DNA from: Kitasatospora cheerisanensis KCTC 2395
GTDB taxonomy: Bacteria > Actinomycetota > Actinomycetes > Streptomycetales > Streptomycetaceae
DNA length: 64,000 nt
Assembly (NCBI RefSeq): GCF_000696185.1
Contig: NZ_KK853997.1
Span: forward strand, 3,549,901 to 3,613,900
Reading direction: 5' to 3'
Shown here: positions 8,173 to 15,385 of the stretch, in pieces
Layout of the letters: each line of letters starts with the position of its first letter
How positions within the stretch are numbered: position 1 is the stretch's first letter
The notes under the pieces: generated by a model
Database searches by the model: none
Told to the model about the DNA's origin: nothing
The model's input: only the letters and a program-made list of their open reading frames with translations
Translations under genes and position numbers: made by a program

Positions 8173-8924
8173 GCGGTGCGGCGGATGCGGCCGGCGTACA
8201 GCGCTTCGAGCTTGTTGTTGTGCTCGTCGCCGCCGGGGATGTTCGCCGAGAGGTAGACGGGCGGGACGCCGCCGGACTCCTCGACCCGGCGGATCACCTC
8301 GGCGACGATCTGCTGGCCGAGCAGCGCGGCGGTGATGGAGGAGATGCCGCAGGCCCGGCCGCCGCCCGCCATCGGCAGCACGGCGTCGCCGAACGGCGCG
8401 CCGTTGTCCAGCACCACGTCCGCGTAGTCGCGCAGCCGCAGGCCGGAGGGGTGCTTGGGCTGGACGCCGGCGGTGTGCTCGGCAGAGGTGACGACGATCA
8501 GCGGGTGGCCGTTCTCCTTGGCCAGCCGGGCGAGTTCGACGACGCAGCCGTTGACGCCGGAGTTGGAGGCGAGCACGAACACGTCCGCCGGGTGAGGTGC
8601 GGTCAGCTCCCAGAGCAGCGCGGCGGATTCGGTGCCGCGCTCCAGCTCGGAGCCGGCCAGGATCTCCACCGGGCGTCCGCCGAACAGCACCACGTCGCGC
8701 AGCGCGATCCGGTTGCTGGGCACCAGTCCGCCGGCCCGGCCGGCGATCTCCATGGCGAACGCCTCGGAGTGCCCGGTGCCGAACGCCTGGACGATGCCGT
8801 CCGCGGCCAGCGCGTCGGCGATCAGCTCGGCGGCCCGGGCGACGCCCTCGGCCTGGGTGCTGCTGACCTTGTCGATGGCGGCGTGGGCGGCGGCGACGAA
8901 GTCGGCCGCAGAGGGGCTGGGCAC
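8169..8924 (-). CDS. SIS-domain sugar isomerase-like protein (UPF0309 family), 251 aa
   Basis: One SIS (sugar isomerase) domain covers residues 30-210, with the sugar-phosphate loop motifs AFGTGHSEAFAME and VLASNSGVNGCV. Length and end sequence fit UPF0309, a family related to but shorter than MurQ etherase. I chose the GTG at 8924 because GGAGG lies 5 bp upstream; the longer frame to 8990 overlaps the regulatory region. It is the first gene of a two-gene operon with the sugar kinase, so it probably acts on a phosphorylated amino sugar in the cytosol. Confidence 0.82.
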   Translation of the reverse strand: MPSPSAADFVAAAHAAIDKVSSTQAEGVARAAELIADALAADGIVQAFGTGHSEAFAMEIAGRAGGLVPSNRIALRDVVLFGGRPVEILAGSELERGTESAALLWELTAPHPADVFVLASNSGVNGCVVELARLAKENGHPLIVVTSAEHTAGVQPKHPSGLRLRDYADVVLDNGAPFGDAVLPMAGGGRACGISSITAALLGQQIVAEVIRRVEESGGVPPVYLSANIPGGDEHNNKLEALYAGRIRRTA

Positions 8925-8992
8925 GGGAACCTCCAGGCAGGGCACTGTGGGACGGCTCACATGGTCGGGCCGCGCCACCACCGCTGTCAACG

Positions 8993-9008
8993 ACTGGACT
9001 AGACCAGT
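8993..9008. promoter_or_regulatory. DasR-responsive element-like operator
   Basis: ACTGGACTAGACCAGT is a near-palindrome differing from the core dre consensus TGGTCTAGACCA by one base. It lies about 70 bp upstream of the SIS gene start. DasR, the GlcN-6-P-sensing GntR repressor, controls GlcNAc uptake and catabolism in Streptomyces, which matches the predicted amino-sugar role of the downstream pair. Confidence 0.65.
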
Positions 9009-9015
9009 GGAGGAG

Positions 9016-9990
9016 TCAGCACGGTTCGAAGCCCGCGCACTCGAACGGATCGTCCGCCGGATCCAGCCCCGGCAGCCCGGGCACGTCCAGCTCGCCCCGC
9101 AGCCACCGGGTGAGCACCGTCACCAGCCCGCCGGCCAGCGGCACTTCCTCGCGGCTGTGCCGGGGCCGGATCACCAGCGGCCAGGCATCCGGGTCGGGCC
9201 CGGCGGCCAGCCAGCCCAATCGGTCGGCGTCGATGCTGGTCCCGATCTCCAGGAACCCGTCCGCGGGGGCGGCCGAGCGCTGCGGTGCGGGCAGCCGCAG
9301 CCACTGCGACCAGCAGCCGCCGCCGTACAGCGCTGCCAACTCCCGGTGGTCGGACGGGAGCCGGGCGCCCGGGAGGGACTCCCGCGGCCCGGCCGGGGGC
9401 GGCACCAGGAGCCGCAGCGCGGGCAGCCCGGCGGGGCCGTGCAGGGCGAACTCGAGCTGTTCGGCCGCGAGTTCGGGGCGCGTCGGCGGGAGCCCCGGGG
9501 TGGCCTCCCCGTACGGCGCCACGGTGGCGGGCAGCGGGCCGAGGTGGCCGACCCGGTCGAGGATCGCCGCCTCCAGGAACGCCGTCAGGGGCAGCCCGGT
9601 GTCGAGCAGCGGCTCGGGCCGGGTCGGGTCGCAGAGCACCACCGTCCAGCGGTCCGGTTCCGGGTCCGCCGTGTTCCACAGCAGCGTCGTCCGGCCGTTC
9701 AGGGTGTGCCCCCAGGGCAGCAGTCCGCCGGGCGCGGGGTGCAGGCGCGGAACGGCCCCGGCCTCACGGAGTTCGACCCGCAGGTCGTGCTTGGTCCACG
9801 GCAGCATCGCGAGGTACTCCCGGCTCGGCGCCTGGAGCACCACCGCCCCGCCGATCAGCAGTGGCCCGTACCGCGCCGACGCCCGGTAGTCGCCGGGCAG
9901 TCGCAGCCCCAGCCGGGATTCGACCGCCGGCCAGTGCACCGCGAACGGGGTGAGCGGGCGGCCGGGTTCGAGCTGGGCGAGCAGGTCCAT
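9016..9990 (-). CDS. Protein with two SMI1/KNR4 (SUKH-like) domains, 324 aa
   Basis: Residues 1-155 and 170-324 each look like an SMI1/KNR4 module. The first has LGLRLPGDYRASARYGPLLIGG; the second has LPSDHRELAALYGGG and a WLAAGPDPDAWPL segment. SUKH proteins are often immunity proteins against secreted toxins, but no toxin gene is adjacent here. Start at ATG 9990; no strong ribosome-binding site is seen. It lies close behind the dre-like site, on the same strand as but downstream of the SIS promoter region, so independent transcription is likely. Confidence 0.65.
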   Translation of the reverse strand: MDLLAQLEPGRPLTPFAVHWPAVESRLGLRLPGDYRASARYGPLLIGGAVVLQAPSREYLAMLPWTKHDLRVELREAGAVPRLHPAPGGLLPWGHTLNGRTTLLWNTADPEPDRWTVVLCDPTRPEPLLDTGLPLTAFLEAAILDRVGHLGPLPATVAPYGEATPGLPPTRPELAAEQLEFALHGPAGLPALRLLVPPPAGPRESLPGARLPSDHRELAALYGGGCWSQWLRLPAPQRSAAPADGFLEIGTSIDADRLGWLAAGPDPDAWPLVIRPRHSREEVPLAGGLVTVLTRWLRGELDVPGLPGLDPADDPFECAGFEPC

Positions 9991-10074
9991 GGCCGCGATG
10001 GTGCGGCCGGGCGGCCGGGGCGGGCAAGCGGAAATTCGCGGGCGCGGGGTGCGGGGCCGGGACAGGATGGGGGG

Positions 10075-10656
10075 ATGGAAGAGGTGCCGAAGCGGCAGGT
10101 CAGGGCCCGTTACGACGAGCGGACGGTGACGGTCTATCAGGCGTTCCGGCCGGAGATCGGTGATCCGGCGGTGGCCGAGGGGCGGTTCCCGGAGGCGTTC
10201 GGCCTCGACCGGATGACGTGGATCAAGCCGTCGTTCCGGTGGCTGATGCACCGCAGCGACTGGGCGCGGAGCCCCGGACAGGAGCGCATCCTCGGCGTGG
10301 TGATCACCCGTCAGGGGTTCGACGCCGCGTTGGAGTCGGCGGTGCTGAGCGGCTACACGTCGGGCCTGCACGCCTCGAAGGCCGAGTGGCAGCGGGCGTT
10401 GCGACGCAGTCCGGCCCGGGTGCAGTGGGATCCGGAGCGGGACGTGCGGCTGCAGCCGCTGCCGCACCGCTCCCTGCAACTCGGCCTGGGCGGGGAGCTG
10501 GTGCGGCGCTACGCCGAGGAGTGGCTGGTGCGGATCGAGGACCTCACGCCGCTGGCCCGGGAGCTGCACGCCACCGGGGACGCCGGACTGCTGCCGCCGG
10601 AGCGGCCGTACCCGGTGCCGCCGGGCGCGGCCGCCCGGCTGGGCGTGACGGGCTGA
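10075..10656 (+). CDS. DUF4291 family protein, 193 aa
   Basis: The sequence matches DUF4291 throughout: RYDERTVTVYQAFRPEI near the start, MTWIKPSFRWLMHRSDWA at residues 48-65 and the HRSLQLGLGGE segment. Family members are about 190 residues, cytosolic and of unknown function. Start at ATG 10075; upstream GGACAGGATGGGGG gives a weak ribosome-binding site. It is divergent from the SMI1/KNR4 gene and convergent with the secreted hydrolase, with a terminator hairpin after the stop. Confidence 0.85.
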   Translation: MEEVPKRQVRARYDERTVTVYQAFRPEIGDPAVAEGRFPEAFGLDRMTWIKPSFRWLMHRSDWARSPGQERILGVVITRQGFDAALESAVLSGYTSGLHASKAEWQRALRRSPARVQWDPERDVRLQPLPHRSLQLGLGGELVRRYAEEWLVRIEDLTPLARELHATGDAGLLPPERPYPVPPGAAARLGVTG

Positions 10657-10693
10657 CGGAGGCCGCCCGGTTCGCGGGTGACCCTCCGTCAGC
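10652..10693. terminator. Bidirectional terminator hairpin
   Basis: GCTGACGGAGG (10652-10662) pairs with CCTCCGTCAGC (10683-10693), an 11-bp perfect stem, and the 20-nt interior can extend the fold. It overlaps the end of the DUF4291 gene and lies just beyond the end of the convergent hydrolase gene. Confidence 0.6.
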
Positions 10694-10701
10694 CGGTGGG
10701 A

Positions 10702-12351
10702 TCAGCCGTGCAGGTAGACGATGCCGAGCTTGGTCAGCTGCCAGTGCTGCGCGGCGGAGCCGTTGTCGGCGGCCAGCTGGACCAGCGGGTTGCCCTGGGC
10801 GTCGGTCTTCGCGGTGGCGGTGGCCAGCTTGGTCGGGTCCTGCGAGTCGGCGAGCTTGTAGGTGCCGTCGCCGACCGGCTGGAGGATCCAGTGCTGGTTG
10901 CCGCCGCCGTTGCAGCGCCACTGCTGGAGCTGGGTGCCGGCGGCGGTGGAGGCTCCGGCGGCGTCCAGGCACATGTCCCGGTTGCCGCTGAAGTCGAGTT
11001 CGAAGGAGCCGCCGGCCTTGACCTCGAACACGAAGGACTGGTTCAGGCCGCCGGTCGCCGGGTACGTGATCGCGGTCCGGCCGTTGGTGGAGTCGCCGTA
11101 GGTGCCGCCGCCGGCCAGGTCGAGCACCTTGCCGTTGGCCTGGTTGGTGAGCTGGTACCAGGCGCCGTCCTCCGGGGTGTCCGGGAACGGCTTGCCCGGG
11201 GTGAGCGGGGTGATCGAGGTCCAGTTCTGCTGGTTGAGCGAGCAGAACGCCTGGGAGAGCCCGGGCTGCTGGTAGAACTGCCGCAGGCAGGTCGCCTCGG
11301 CGGCGTAGCCGGCGACCCGCAGGTGGTACGACTGGCGGACGTTGTTCATGCACAGGCCCGGGATGGAGATCGGGGTGTCGCAGCCGTTGCGGGTGCTCTC
11401 CGACAGGTCGATGACGTCGCCGTTGGTGAACTCGTACGGCGAGCTGGTCCACTCCGCGCAGACCTCGTGGCCGAAGGCGACCCGGCGCTGGTCGAGGTAG
11501 CGCACGCCCGGGACGCCGGAGGCGGCCTCGCGCAGCGCGTCGCTCAGCGTGGGGACGACCCAGTTGTGGCCCCAGGCGAGGTCCTCGGGGAAGGCCGGGC
11601 AGCCGTCCGCGACCTTGCCGGCGTAGTCGTTGCGCCGGATGTCGGGGGTGATCGGGTTGAAGTACGACTGGTAGACCAGCTGGTAGGAGTCGTCCGAGTA
11701 GCCGGCCTTCCGCATGGTGTTGCGGATGTTGGTCAGCGCGGCCGTCACCTTGGGCTTGACCCCGGCGGCGCGGCGGGCGATCTCGGCGCTGCCGATGGTG
11801 TCCCGGCAGCCCTGGGACTGCGGGATCGGGAAGTACTGGGCGAGGCAGGACATCATGATGCCGGCGAACTCGAAGTCGTCGTTGGCGCCGATCGTGACGA
11901 CGACCATCTTCACGTCGTAGTCGGCGGCGGTGGCCGCGAGTTGGACGTCCTGCTTGGCCTCGCCGAAGTCGCCGCTGCCCGGCCCGGTGATCTTCGCCAG
12001 CTCGGGGTCGCTGACCAGGTCGCCGGTCTGCGCGCCGGAGCAGGCCAGGTCGATCGGGGTGACGCCGGGGAGCTGGGTCACGAAGATCTCGGACTTGGTG
12101 GAGCGGTGGCAGTAGTTGGTGGGGCTGTCGGTACCGGGGACGTAGTCGTCGTTGGTGTCGGTGCCGGCGCCTTCGCCGGAGATCGCGCTGTCGCCGAGCG
12201 CGACGATCGCGGCCGGCTTGCCGGCGCTGGGCGAGGCGGCCCGGGCGGTGTCCGCGGCGCCGAGACCGGAGCCGAGGCCGAGGGCGGCCAGCAGCGCGGC
12301 GGTGGCGAGCAGGGCGGGTGACCTGCGACGGACCGTTGGTGTCCTGGACAC
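10702..12351 (-). CDS. Secreted SGNH/GDSL hydrolase with C-terminal ricin-type lectin domain, 549 aa
   Basis: An Sec-type signal peptide (residues 1-38, RRRSP then a hydrophobic core, cleavage near TARA-AS) is followed by an SGNH esterase/lipase domain: GDS at 53-55 within ALGDSAISGEG and GAND in VTIGANDDFEF. The catalytic Asp/His lie near residue 330-350. Residues about 410-545 form a beta-trefoil carbohydrate-binding module with QQW, NQHW and AQHW repeats. It is likely an extracellular polysaccharide or lipid esterase. A sigma70-type promoter is visible upstream. It ends in a convergent terminator. Confidence 0.88.
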   Translation of the reverse strand: MSRTPTVRRRSPALLATAALLAALGLGSGLGAADTARAASPSAGKPAAIVALGDSAISGEGAGTDTNDDYVPGTDSPTNYCHRSTKSEIFVTQLPGVTPIDLACSGAQTGDLVSDPELAKITGPGSGDFGEAKQDVQLAATAADYDVKMVVVTIGANDDFEFAGIMMSCLAQYFPIPQSQGCRDTIGSAEIARRAAGVKPKVTAALTNIRNTMRKAGYSDDSYQLVYQSYFNPITPDIRRNDYAGKVADGCPAFPEDLAWGHNWVVPTLSDALREAASGVPGVRYLDQRRVAFGHEVCAEWTSSPYEFTNGDVIDLSESTRNGCDTPISIPGLCMNNVRQSYHLRVAGYAAEATCLRQFYQQPGLSQAFCSLNQQNWTSITPLTPGKPFPDTPEDGAWYQLTNQANGKVLDLAGGGTYGDSTNGRTAITYPATGGLNQSFVFEVKAGGSFELDFSGNRDMCLDAAGASTAAGTQLQQWRCNGGGNQHWILQPVGDGTYKLADSQDPTKLATATAKTDAQGNPLVQLAADNGSAAQHWQLTKLGIVYLHG

Positions 12352-12452
12352 TCATGACTCCTTGCGAGGGTGGGGGAACGCCCGGCGGGTACCGGGCGGC
12401 GCGGAGCATGGGGGAACCGGGCCGGAGCCCGGCGAACATGAGGCAGGCTCAC

Positions 12453-12481
12453 ATGCTAGGTACTGACAGGTAACACAACAA
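12453..12481 (-). promoter_or_regulatory. Sigma70 (HrdB)-type promoter of the secreted hydrolase
   Basis: Read on the minus strand, TTGTTG (12476-12481) and TAGCAT (12453-12458) are separated by 17 bp, about 100 bp upstream of the hydrolase start. This matches the vegetative consensus TTGACA/TAnnnT reasonably well. Confidence 0.5.
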
Positions 12482-12541
12482 GACTCGTGACACGCCCGGG
12501 CCGGGTTTGTCGCGGGTCGTCAGGAACCCGGCCGGAAAACG

Positions 12542-12594
12542 CGGTCGAGCCGCCGACCGCACCCCGCCAGGAGGTGTGGACGGCGGCTCGACCG
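12542..12594. terminator. Terminator hairpin after the first chaplin gene
   Basis: CGGTCGAGCCGCC (12542-12554) pairs perfectly with GGCGGCTCGACCG (12582-12594). It lies 15 bp beyond the stop of the minus-strand chaplin and would separate it from the hydrolase gene. Confidence 0.6.
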
Positions 12595-12608
12595 GACCGC
12601 GACGGACG

Positions 12609-12848
12609 TCAGCCGACGTTGGCGCACTCGTTGCCGAAGGCCGGGTTGAGCAGGCCGATGATGTCGATCGAGTTGCCGCACAGGTTGACCGGGATGTGGA
12701 TCGGCACCTGGATGTTGTTGCCGGAGGCCACGCCGGGCGAGTTGGCGGCCACGCCCTCGGCGGTGCTGCTCGCCATGGCGGAGCCCGCGCCGACCGCAAC
12801 GATGCCCACGACAGCGGCGCCGACCGCGGCAGCCTTCTTGATGCTCAT
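12609..12848 (-). CDS. Short chaplin, 79 aa
   Basis: Secreted amyloid-forming surface protein of the short chaplin (ChpD-H) type. The signal peptide is residues 1-26 (core AAAVGAAVVGIVAVGAG, cleavage after AMA). A single chaplin domain follows with AEGVAANSPG, QVPIHIPVNLCGNSIDIIG, LNPAFGN and two cysteines about 19 residues apart that form the conserved disulfide. Chaplins coat aerial hyphae and spores. A GAGGAGA ribosome-binding site and a BldN-type promoter lie upstream. It is divergent from the next chaplin. Confidence 0.95.
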   Translation of the reverse strand: MSIKKAAAVGAAVVGIVAVGAGSAMASSTAEGVAANSPGVASGNNIQVPIHIPVNLCGNSIDIIGLLNPAFGNECANVG

Positions 12849-12927
12849 AGGAGTCTCCTCGATAAATCTGATCTTCCAATTGCCGCGCCGGGGCTACCGG
12901 AAGGAAGCACACGGGACGTGCACTCAG

Positions 12928-12955
12928 CCAACGAAGCCGCCCCGGATCAGTTGCG
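12928..12955 (-). promoter_or_regulatory. BldN-type promoter of the first chaplin
   Basis: On the minus strand CGCAAC (12950-12955) is followed after 16 bp by CGTTGG (12928-12933). The BldN-dependent bldM promoter is CGTAAC, 16 bp, CGTTGA, so each hexamer has one mismatch. It is about 80 bp upstream of the chaplin start. Confidence 0.55.
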
Positions 12956-13101
12956 AGGACCCCTCGGCTATCACCCGTCCGGAGTAGCCGAAGCATTCGG
13001 GTGAACGATTCCGGCGATCGGCGAACTCGCCCGTTTCCCCCGCCGCGCTGGTTCGTTCTTCCTGGCGAACCCTGATCCACCGCAAGAAATGAGGCTTCAT
13101 C

Positions 13102-13344
13102 ATGCGCAAGCTCGCCTACGGCGTGTTCGGCACCGCGGCTGCCGCGTCCATGCTGCTCGGTGCCGCCGGCCTGGCCAACGCCTCGGCCACCGCCGAGGGT
13201 GTCGCCGCCAACTCCCCCGGCGTGCTCTCCGGCAACCTGATCCAGGTGCCGGTGCACGTCCCGATCAACCTGTGCGGCAACACGATCGACGTCATCGGCG
13301 TCCTCAACCCGGCGTTCGGCAACAAGTGCGCCAACGTCGGCTGA
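13102..13344 (+). CDS. Short chaplin, 80 aa
   Basis: Signal peptide of about 27 residues (LGAAGLANA cleavage region), then one chaplin domain: AEGVAANSPGVLSGN, QVPVHVPINLCGNTIDVIG, LNPAFGNKCANVG. Two cysteines are placed as in amyloid-forming short chaplins. It is divergent from the chaplin at 12609 with a 253-bp shared promoter region and is the first of three chaplins on the plus strand. ATG 13102 has a GAGG 8 bp upstream. I see no clear BldN-type promoter immediately upstream. Confidence 0.95.
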   Translation: MRKLAYGVFGTAAAASMLLGAAGLANASATAEGVAANSPGVLSGNLIQVPVHVPINLCGNTIDVIGVLNPAFGNKCANVG

Positions 13345-13525
13345 CACCGGCGTAGCTGCGGGTGTGCCGGGTGCTCCGGGTGACGCGCACCGCCCCGGCG
13401 AAGGGCGACACGCGGGTCTTGAGCCGCGTGAGTGACATTCACGGGGCATCCGGAAAACAGCGGGCGATGATGCGATCGCCCGACACCCGACCATCCTCGT
13501 CGGGCAGAACGTGAGGAAGAAAGCC

Positions 13526-13765
13526 ATGCGCAACTTCAAGAAGGCCGCGGTCCTGTCCTTCGCCGCCGCCGGCCTGGTCCTCGGCTCCGCCGGTCTGGCC
13601 AACGCCGACGCCGTCGCCGAGGGCGCCGCCATCGGTTCCCCGGGTGTGCTCTCCGGCAACGTGATCCAGGTGCCGGTGCACGTCCCGGTGAACATCTGCG
13701 GCAACTCGATCAACGTCATCGGCCTGCTCAACCCGGCGTTCGGCAACGTCTGCATCAACAAGTAG
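13526..13765 (+). CDS. Short chaplin, 79 aa
   Basis: Signal peptide with core AVLSFAAAGLVLGSAGLANA, then a chaplin domain with AEGAAIGSPGVLSGN, QVPVHVPVNICGNSINVIG and LNPAFGNVCINK. It differs from its neighbours by AIGSPG instead of ANSPG and a C-terminal INK. ATG 13526 is preceded by GAGGAAG. It is probably its own transcription unit: 181 bp separate it from the chaplin before, and a strong hairpin (13784-13815) follows. Confidence 0.95.
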   Translation: MRNFKKAAVLSFAAAGLVLGSAGLANADAVAEGAAIGSPGVLSGNVIQVPVHVPVNICGNSINVIGLLNPAFGNVCINK

Positions 13766-13783
13766 CCGTCTGCCCGAAGTACC

Positions 13784-13815
13784 GCGTCGCACCGCGCACC
13801 CGTGCGGTGCGACGC
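13784..13815. terminator. Terminator hairpin between chaplin genes
   Basis: GCGTCGCACCGC (13784-13795) pairs perfectly with GCGGTGCGACGC (13804-13815) across an 8-nt loop, directly after the chaplin stop at 13765. Confidence 0.65.
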
Positions 13816-13851
13816 ACCAACTCCCTGTTGTGATCTAGGAGATCAACCCCC

Positions 13852-14115
13852 ATGCAGAACCTGAAGAAGGTCGCCGTCCTGTCCGCCGCCGCCGCCGGCC
13901 TGGTCCTCGGCTCCGCCGGTCTGGCCAACGCCTCGGCCGAGGCCGAGGGTGTCGCCGCCAACTCCCCCGGTGTGCTCTCCGGCAACCTGATCCAGGTGCC
14001 GGTGCACGTCCCGGTGAACGCCTGCGGCAACTCGATCAACGTCATCGGCCTGCTCAACCCGGCGTTCGGCAACGAGTGCGCCAACATCGACGCGCCGGTG
14101 GAAGACGACTGCTGA
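13852..14115 (+). CDS. Short chaplin with acidic Cys-containing tail, 87 aa
   Basis: The N-terminal 76 residues are very close to the preceding chaplin (signal peptide core and AEGVAANSPGVLSGN, QVPVHVPVNACGNSINVIG, LNPAFGNECAN). It then continues with IDAPVEDDC, an acidic tail ending in a third cysteine that the other three lack. The two internal cysteines keep the standard disulfide, so the terminal Cys could link to another protein or dimerise. A ribosome-binding site (TAGGAGATC) precedes ATG 13852. Confidence 0.93.
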   Translation: MQNLKKVAVLSAAAAGLVLGSAGLANASAEAEGVAANSPGVLSGNLIQVPVHVPVNACGNSINVIGLLNPAFGNECANIDAPVEDDC

Positions 14116-14148
14116 GCGGTCCCGGCTGATCGGCGAACCCACGTACTG

Positions 14149-14179
14149 ACTGCCCCTCGGCCCTCCGGCCGGGGGCAGT
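14149..14179. terminator. Terminator hairpin after the fourth chaplin
   Basis: ACTGCCCC (14149-14156) pairs with GGGGCAGT (14172-14179), with an inner GGCC/GGCC stem and a 4-nt CTCC loop. It ends about 38 bp before the next gene. Confidence 0.55.
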
Positions 14180-14216
14180 GCTCGTCCCCGCTCCCCTCAC
14201 CCCGAAGGAATGGCCG

Positions 14217-14600
14217 ATGTCCCGGACGACCACCGGCGCGCTGGCCGCGCTCGGCGCCGCGATGCTGCTCGGCGGCGTCACCGCCCAGACCGCGCACGCC
14301 GAGACCGAACAGCTCGGCGGGCTCTCCCTGCCCACCACCCAACTGCAGAACACCGACGCCCAGCAGGCCCTCGGCGGCACCACCGGCGCGCTCGGCTACG
14401 CGGTCGCCCCGATCAAGGCGCTGCGGCTCGACCCGTGGGCCAACTCCTCCGCGGACGTGTTCAACAACGGCGTCGCGGTCGTCCCCGACAACGGGCTCGC
14501 CCCGGTCGGCACCGCCCCGCTCACCGCGCCGCTGTCCGCCGGGGGCGGAGCGAAGGACCTGCCACTGGCCGGCCCGTTGCTCGGCGCGCTGCCGGTCTGA
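14217..14600 (+). CDS. Small secreted protein of unknown function, 127 aa
   Basis: An N-terminal signal peptide (residues 1-28, GALAALGAAMLLGGVTAQTAHA) precedes a 99-residue mature chain with no cysteine. It is rich in Leu, Pro, Ala and Gly, with repeated GxxLP-type turns (GGLSLPTT, LAGPLLGALPV) and a central LRLDPWANSSADVFNNGVAV. GAAGGAA precedes ATG 14217. It sits inside the chaplin/rodlin island and converges with another secreted unknown across a 17-bp terminator. I do not recognise a family beyond actinobacterial secreted unknowns. Confidence 0.8.
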   Translation: MSRTTTGALAALGAAMLLGGVTAQTAHAETEQLGGLSLPTTQLQNTDAQQALGGTTGALGYAVAPIKALRLDPWANSSADVFNNGVAVVPDNGLAPVGTAPLTAPLSAGGGAKDLPLAGPLLGALPV

Positions 14601-14616
14601 GCCGCGCCCGCCCGGC

Positions 14617-14662
14617 ACGCGTACGGCCCGGCCGCTCCTCACGGAGGCCGGGCCGTACGCGT
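14617..14662. terminator. Strong bidirectional terminator
   Basis: ACGCGTACGGCCCGGCC (14617-14633) and its exact complement (14646-14662) form a perfect 17-bp stem with a 12-nt loop between two convergent secreted-protein genes. Confidence 0.8.
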
Positions 14663-14677
14663 TCCCATGACGCCCAG

Positions 14678-15385
14678 TCAGACCTTCGACTGGTCCAGCG
14701 CGCCGGTGAGGGTGCCCACCGGGTTCGCCTGGTTCAGCATCATGCCGCTCATCGAGGTGGTGGTGGCGGCCAGCGTCTTCACCGAGTCGGTGACCGAGAT
14801 CTGGTCCTGCGCGCCGCCGAGTTCGGCCTTGGCGCCCGGCACCGCCTGCACCGGGGCGGTCACCAGGTGCGGGTCCACCTTGTCCAGGGTCAGTGCGGCG
14901 TCCGTCAGTCGGCCGCCCTCGCCCTCGACGAAGGTGACCGGGCGGCCCAGGCCGACCGCCGGGCCGCCGAGGTTCAGCGGGGCGGCGGGCGCGTCCAGGC
15001 CGACGGTGCCGAGGGCCGCGCCGCTGTCCGCCTCGGGCAGCGGCAGGGTGGCGCCCAGCGAGGGGCCGAGCTTGCCGCCGTTGAGCGCGGGCAGCACGTG
15101 GTCCGGGATCGGCTGCGCCGGGTCCTCGCTGGTCTCGGTCGGCGGCAGCAGCGGCGAGGTCGGGATGCCGCCGTGGACCTCGGCGCCGTCCGCGAGCAGC
15201 GGCAGCGCCGAGGAGGCGGTGGAGAGCGGGATGCTGAACGGCACCTCCTGGGTGGCCAGGCCGTTCTCGATCGCGGCCACCTCGGCCGGGGTCGTCGGGG
15301 CCGCCTGGGCCACGCCCTGGGCCGCCGCCACGCCGGCGCCGACCGCCAGCAGCAGGGCGCCCGTGGCCCGCTTGGGAAGCTTCAT
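14678..15385 (-). CDS. Secreted protein of unknown function, 235 aa
   Basis: Signal peptide (residues 1-29, core GALLLAVGAGVAAAQGVAQA). The mature 206 residues have no cysteine and are rich in Leu/Pro/Ala/Gly, with recurring segments such as LPLPEADSG, PLNLGGPAVGLGRPVTF and TLTGALDQSKV. Overall composition resembles the 127-aa protein it converges with, so the two may be related or co-functioning. It is divergent from the first rodlin, and the shared AT-richer region (15386-15712) should hold both promoters. Function unknown. Confidence 0.8.
   Translation of the reverse strand: MKLPKRATGALLLAVGAGVAAAQGVAQAAPTTPAEVAAIENGLATQEVPFSIPLSTASSALPLLADGAEVHGGIPTSPLLPPTETSEDPAQPIPDHVLPALNGGKLGPSLGATLPLPEADSGAALGTVGLDAPAAPLNLGGPAVGLGRPVTFVEGEGGRLTDAALTLDKVDPHLVTAPVQAVPGAKAELGGAQDQISVTDSVKTLAATTTSMSGMMLNQANPVGTLTGALDQSKV

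Noticed and set aside
8632..10656. Long plus-strand frame reading into the DUF4291 gene
   Set aside because: Only the last 193 codons (from ATG 10075) have a recognisable domain; the part before is antisense to the SIS and SMI1/KNR4 genes.
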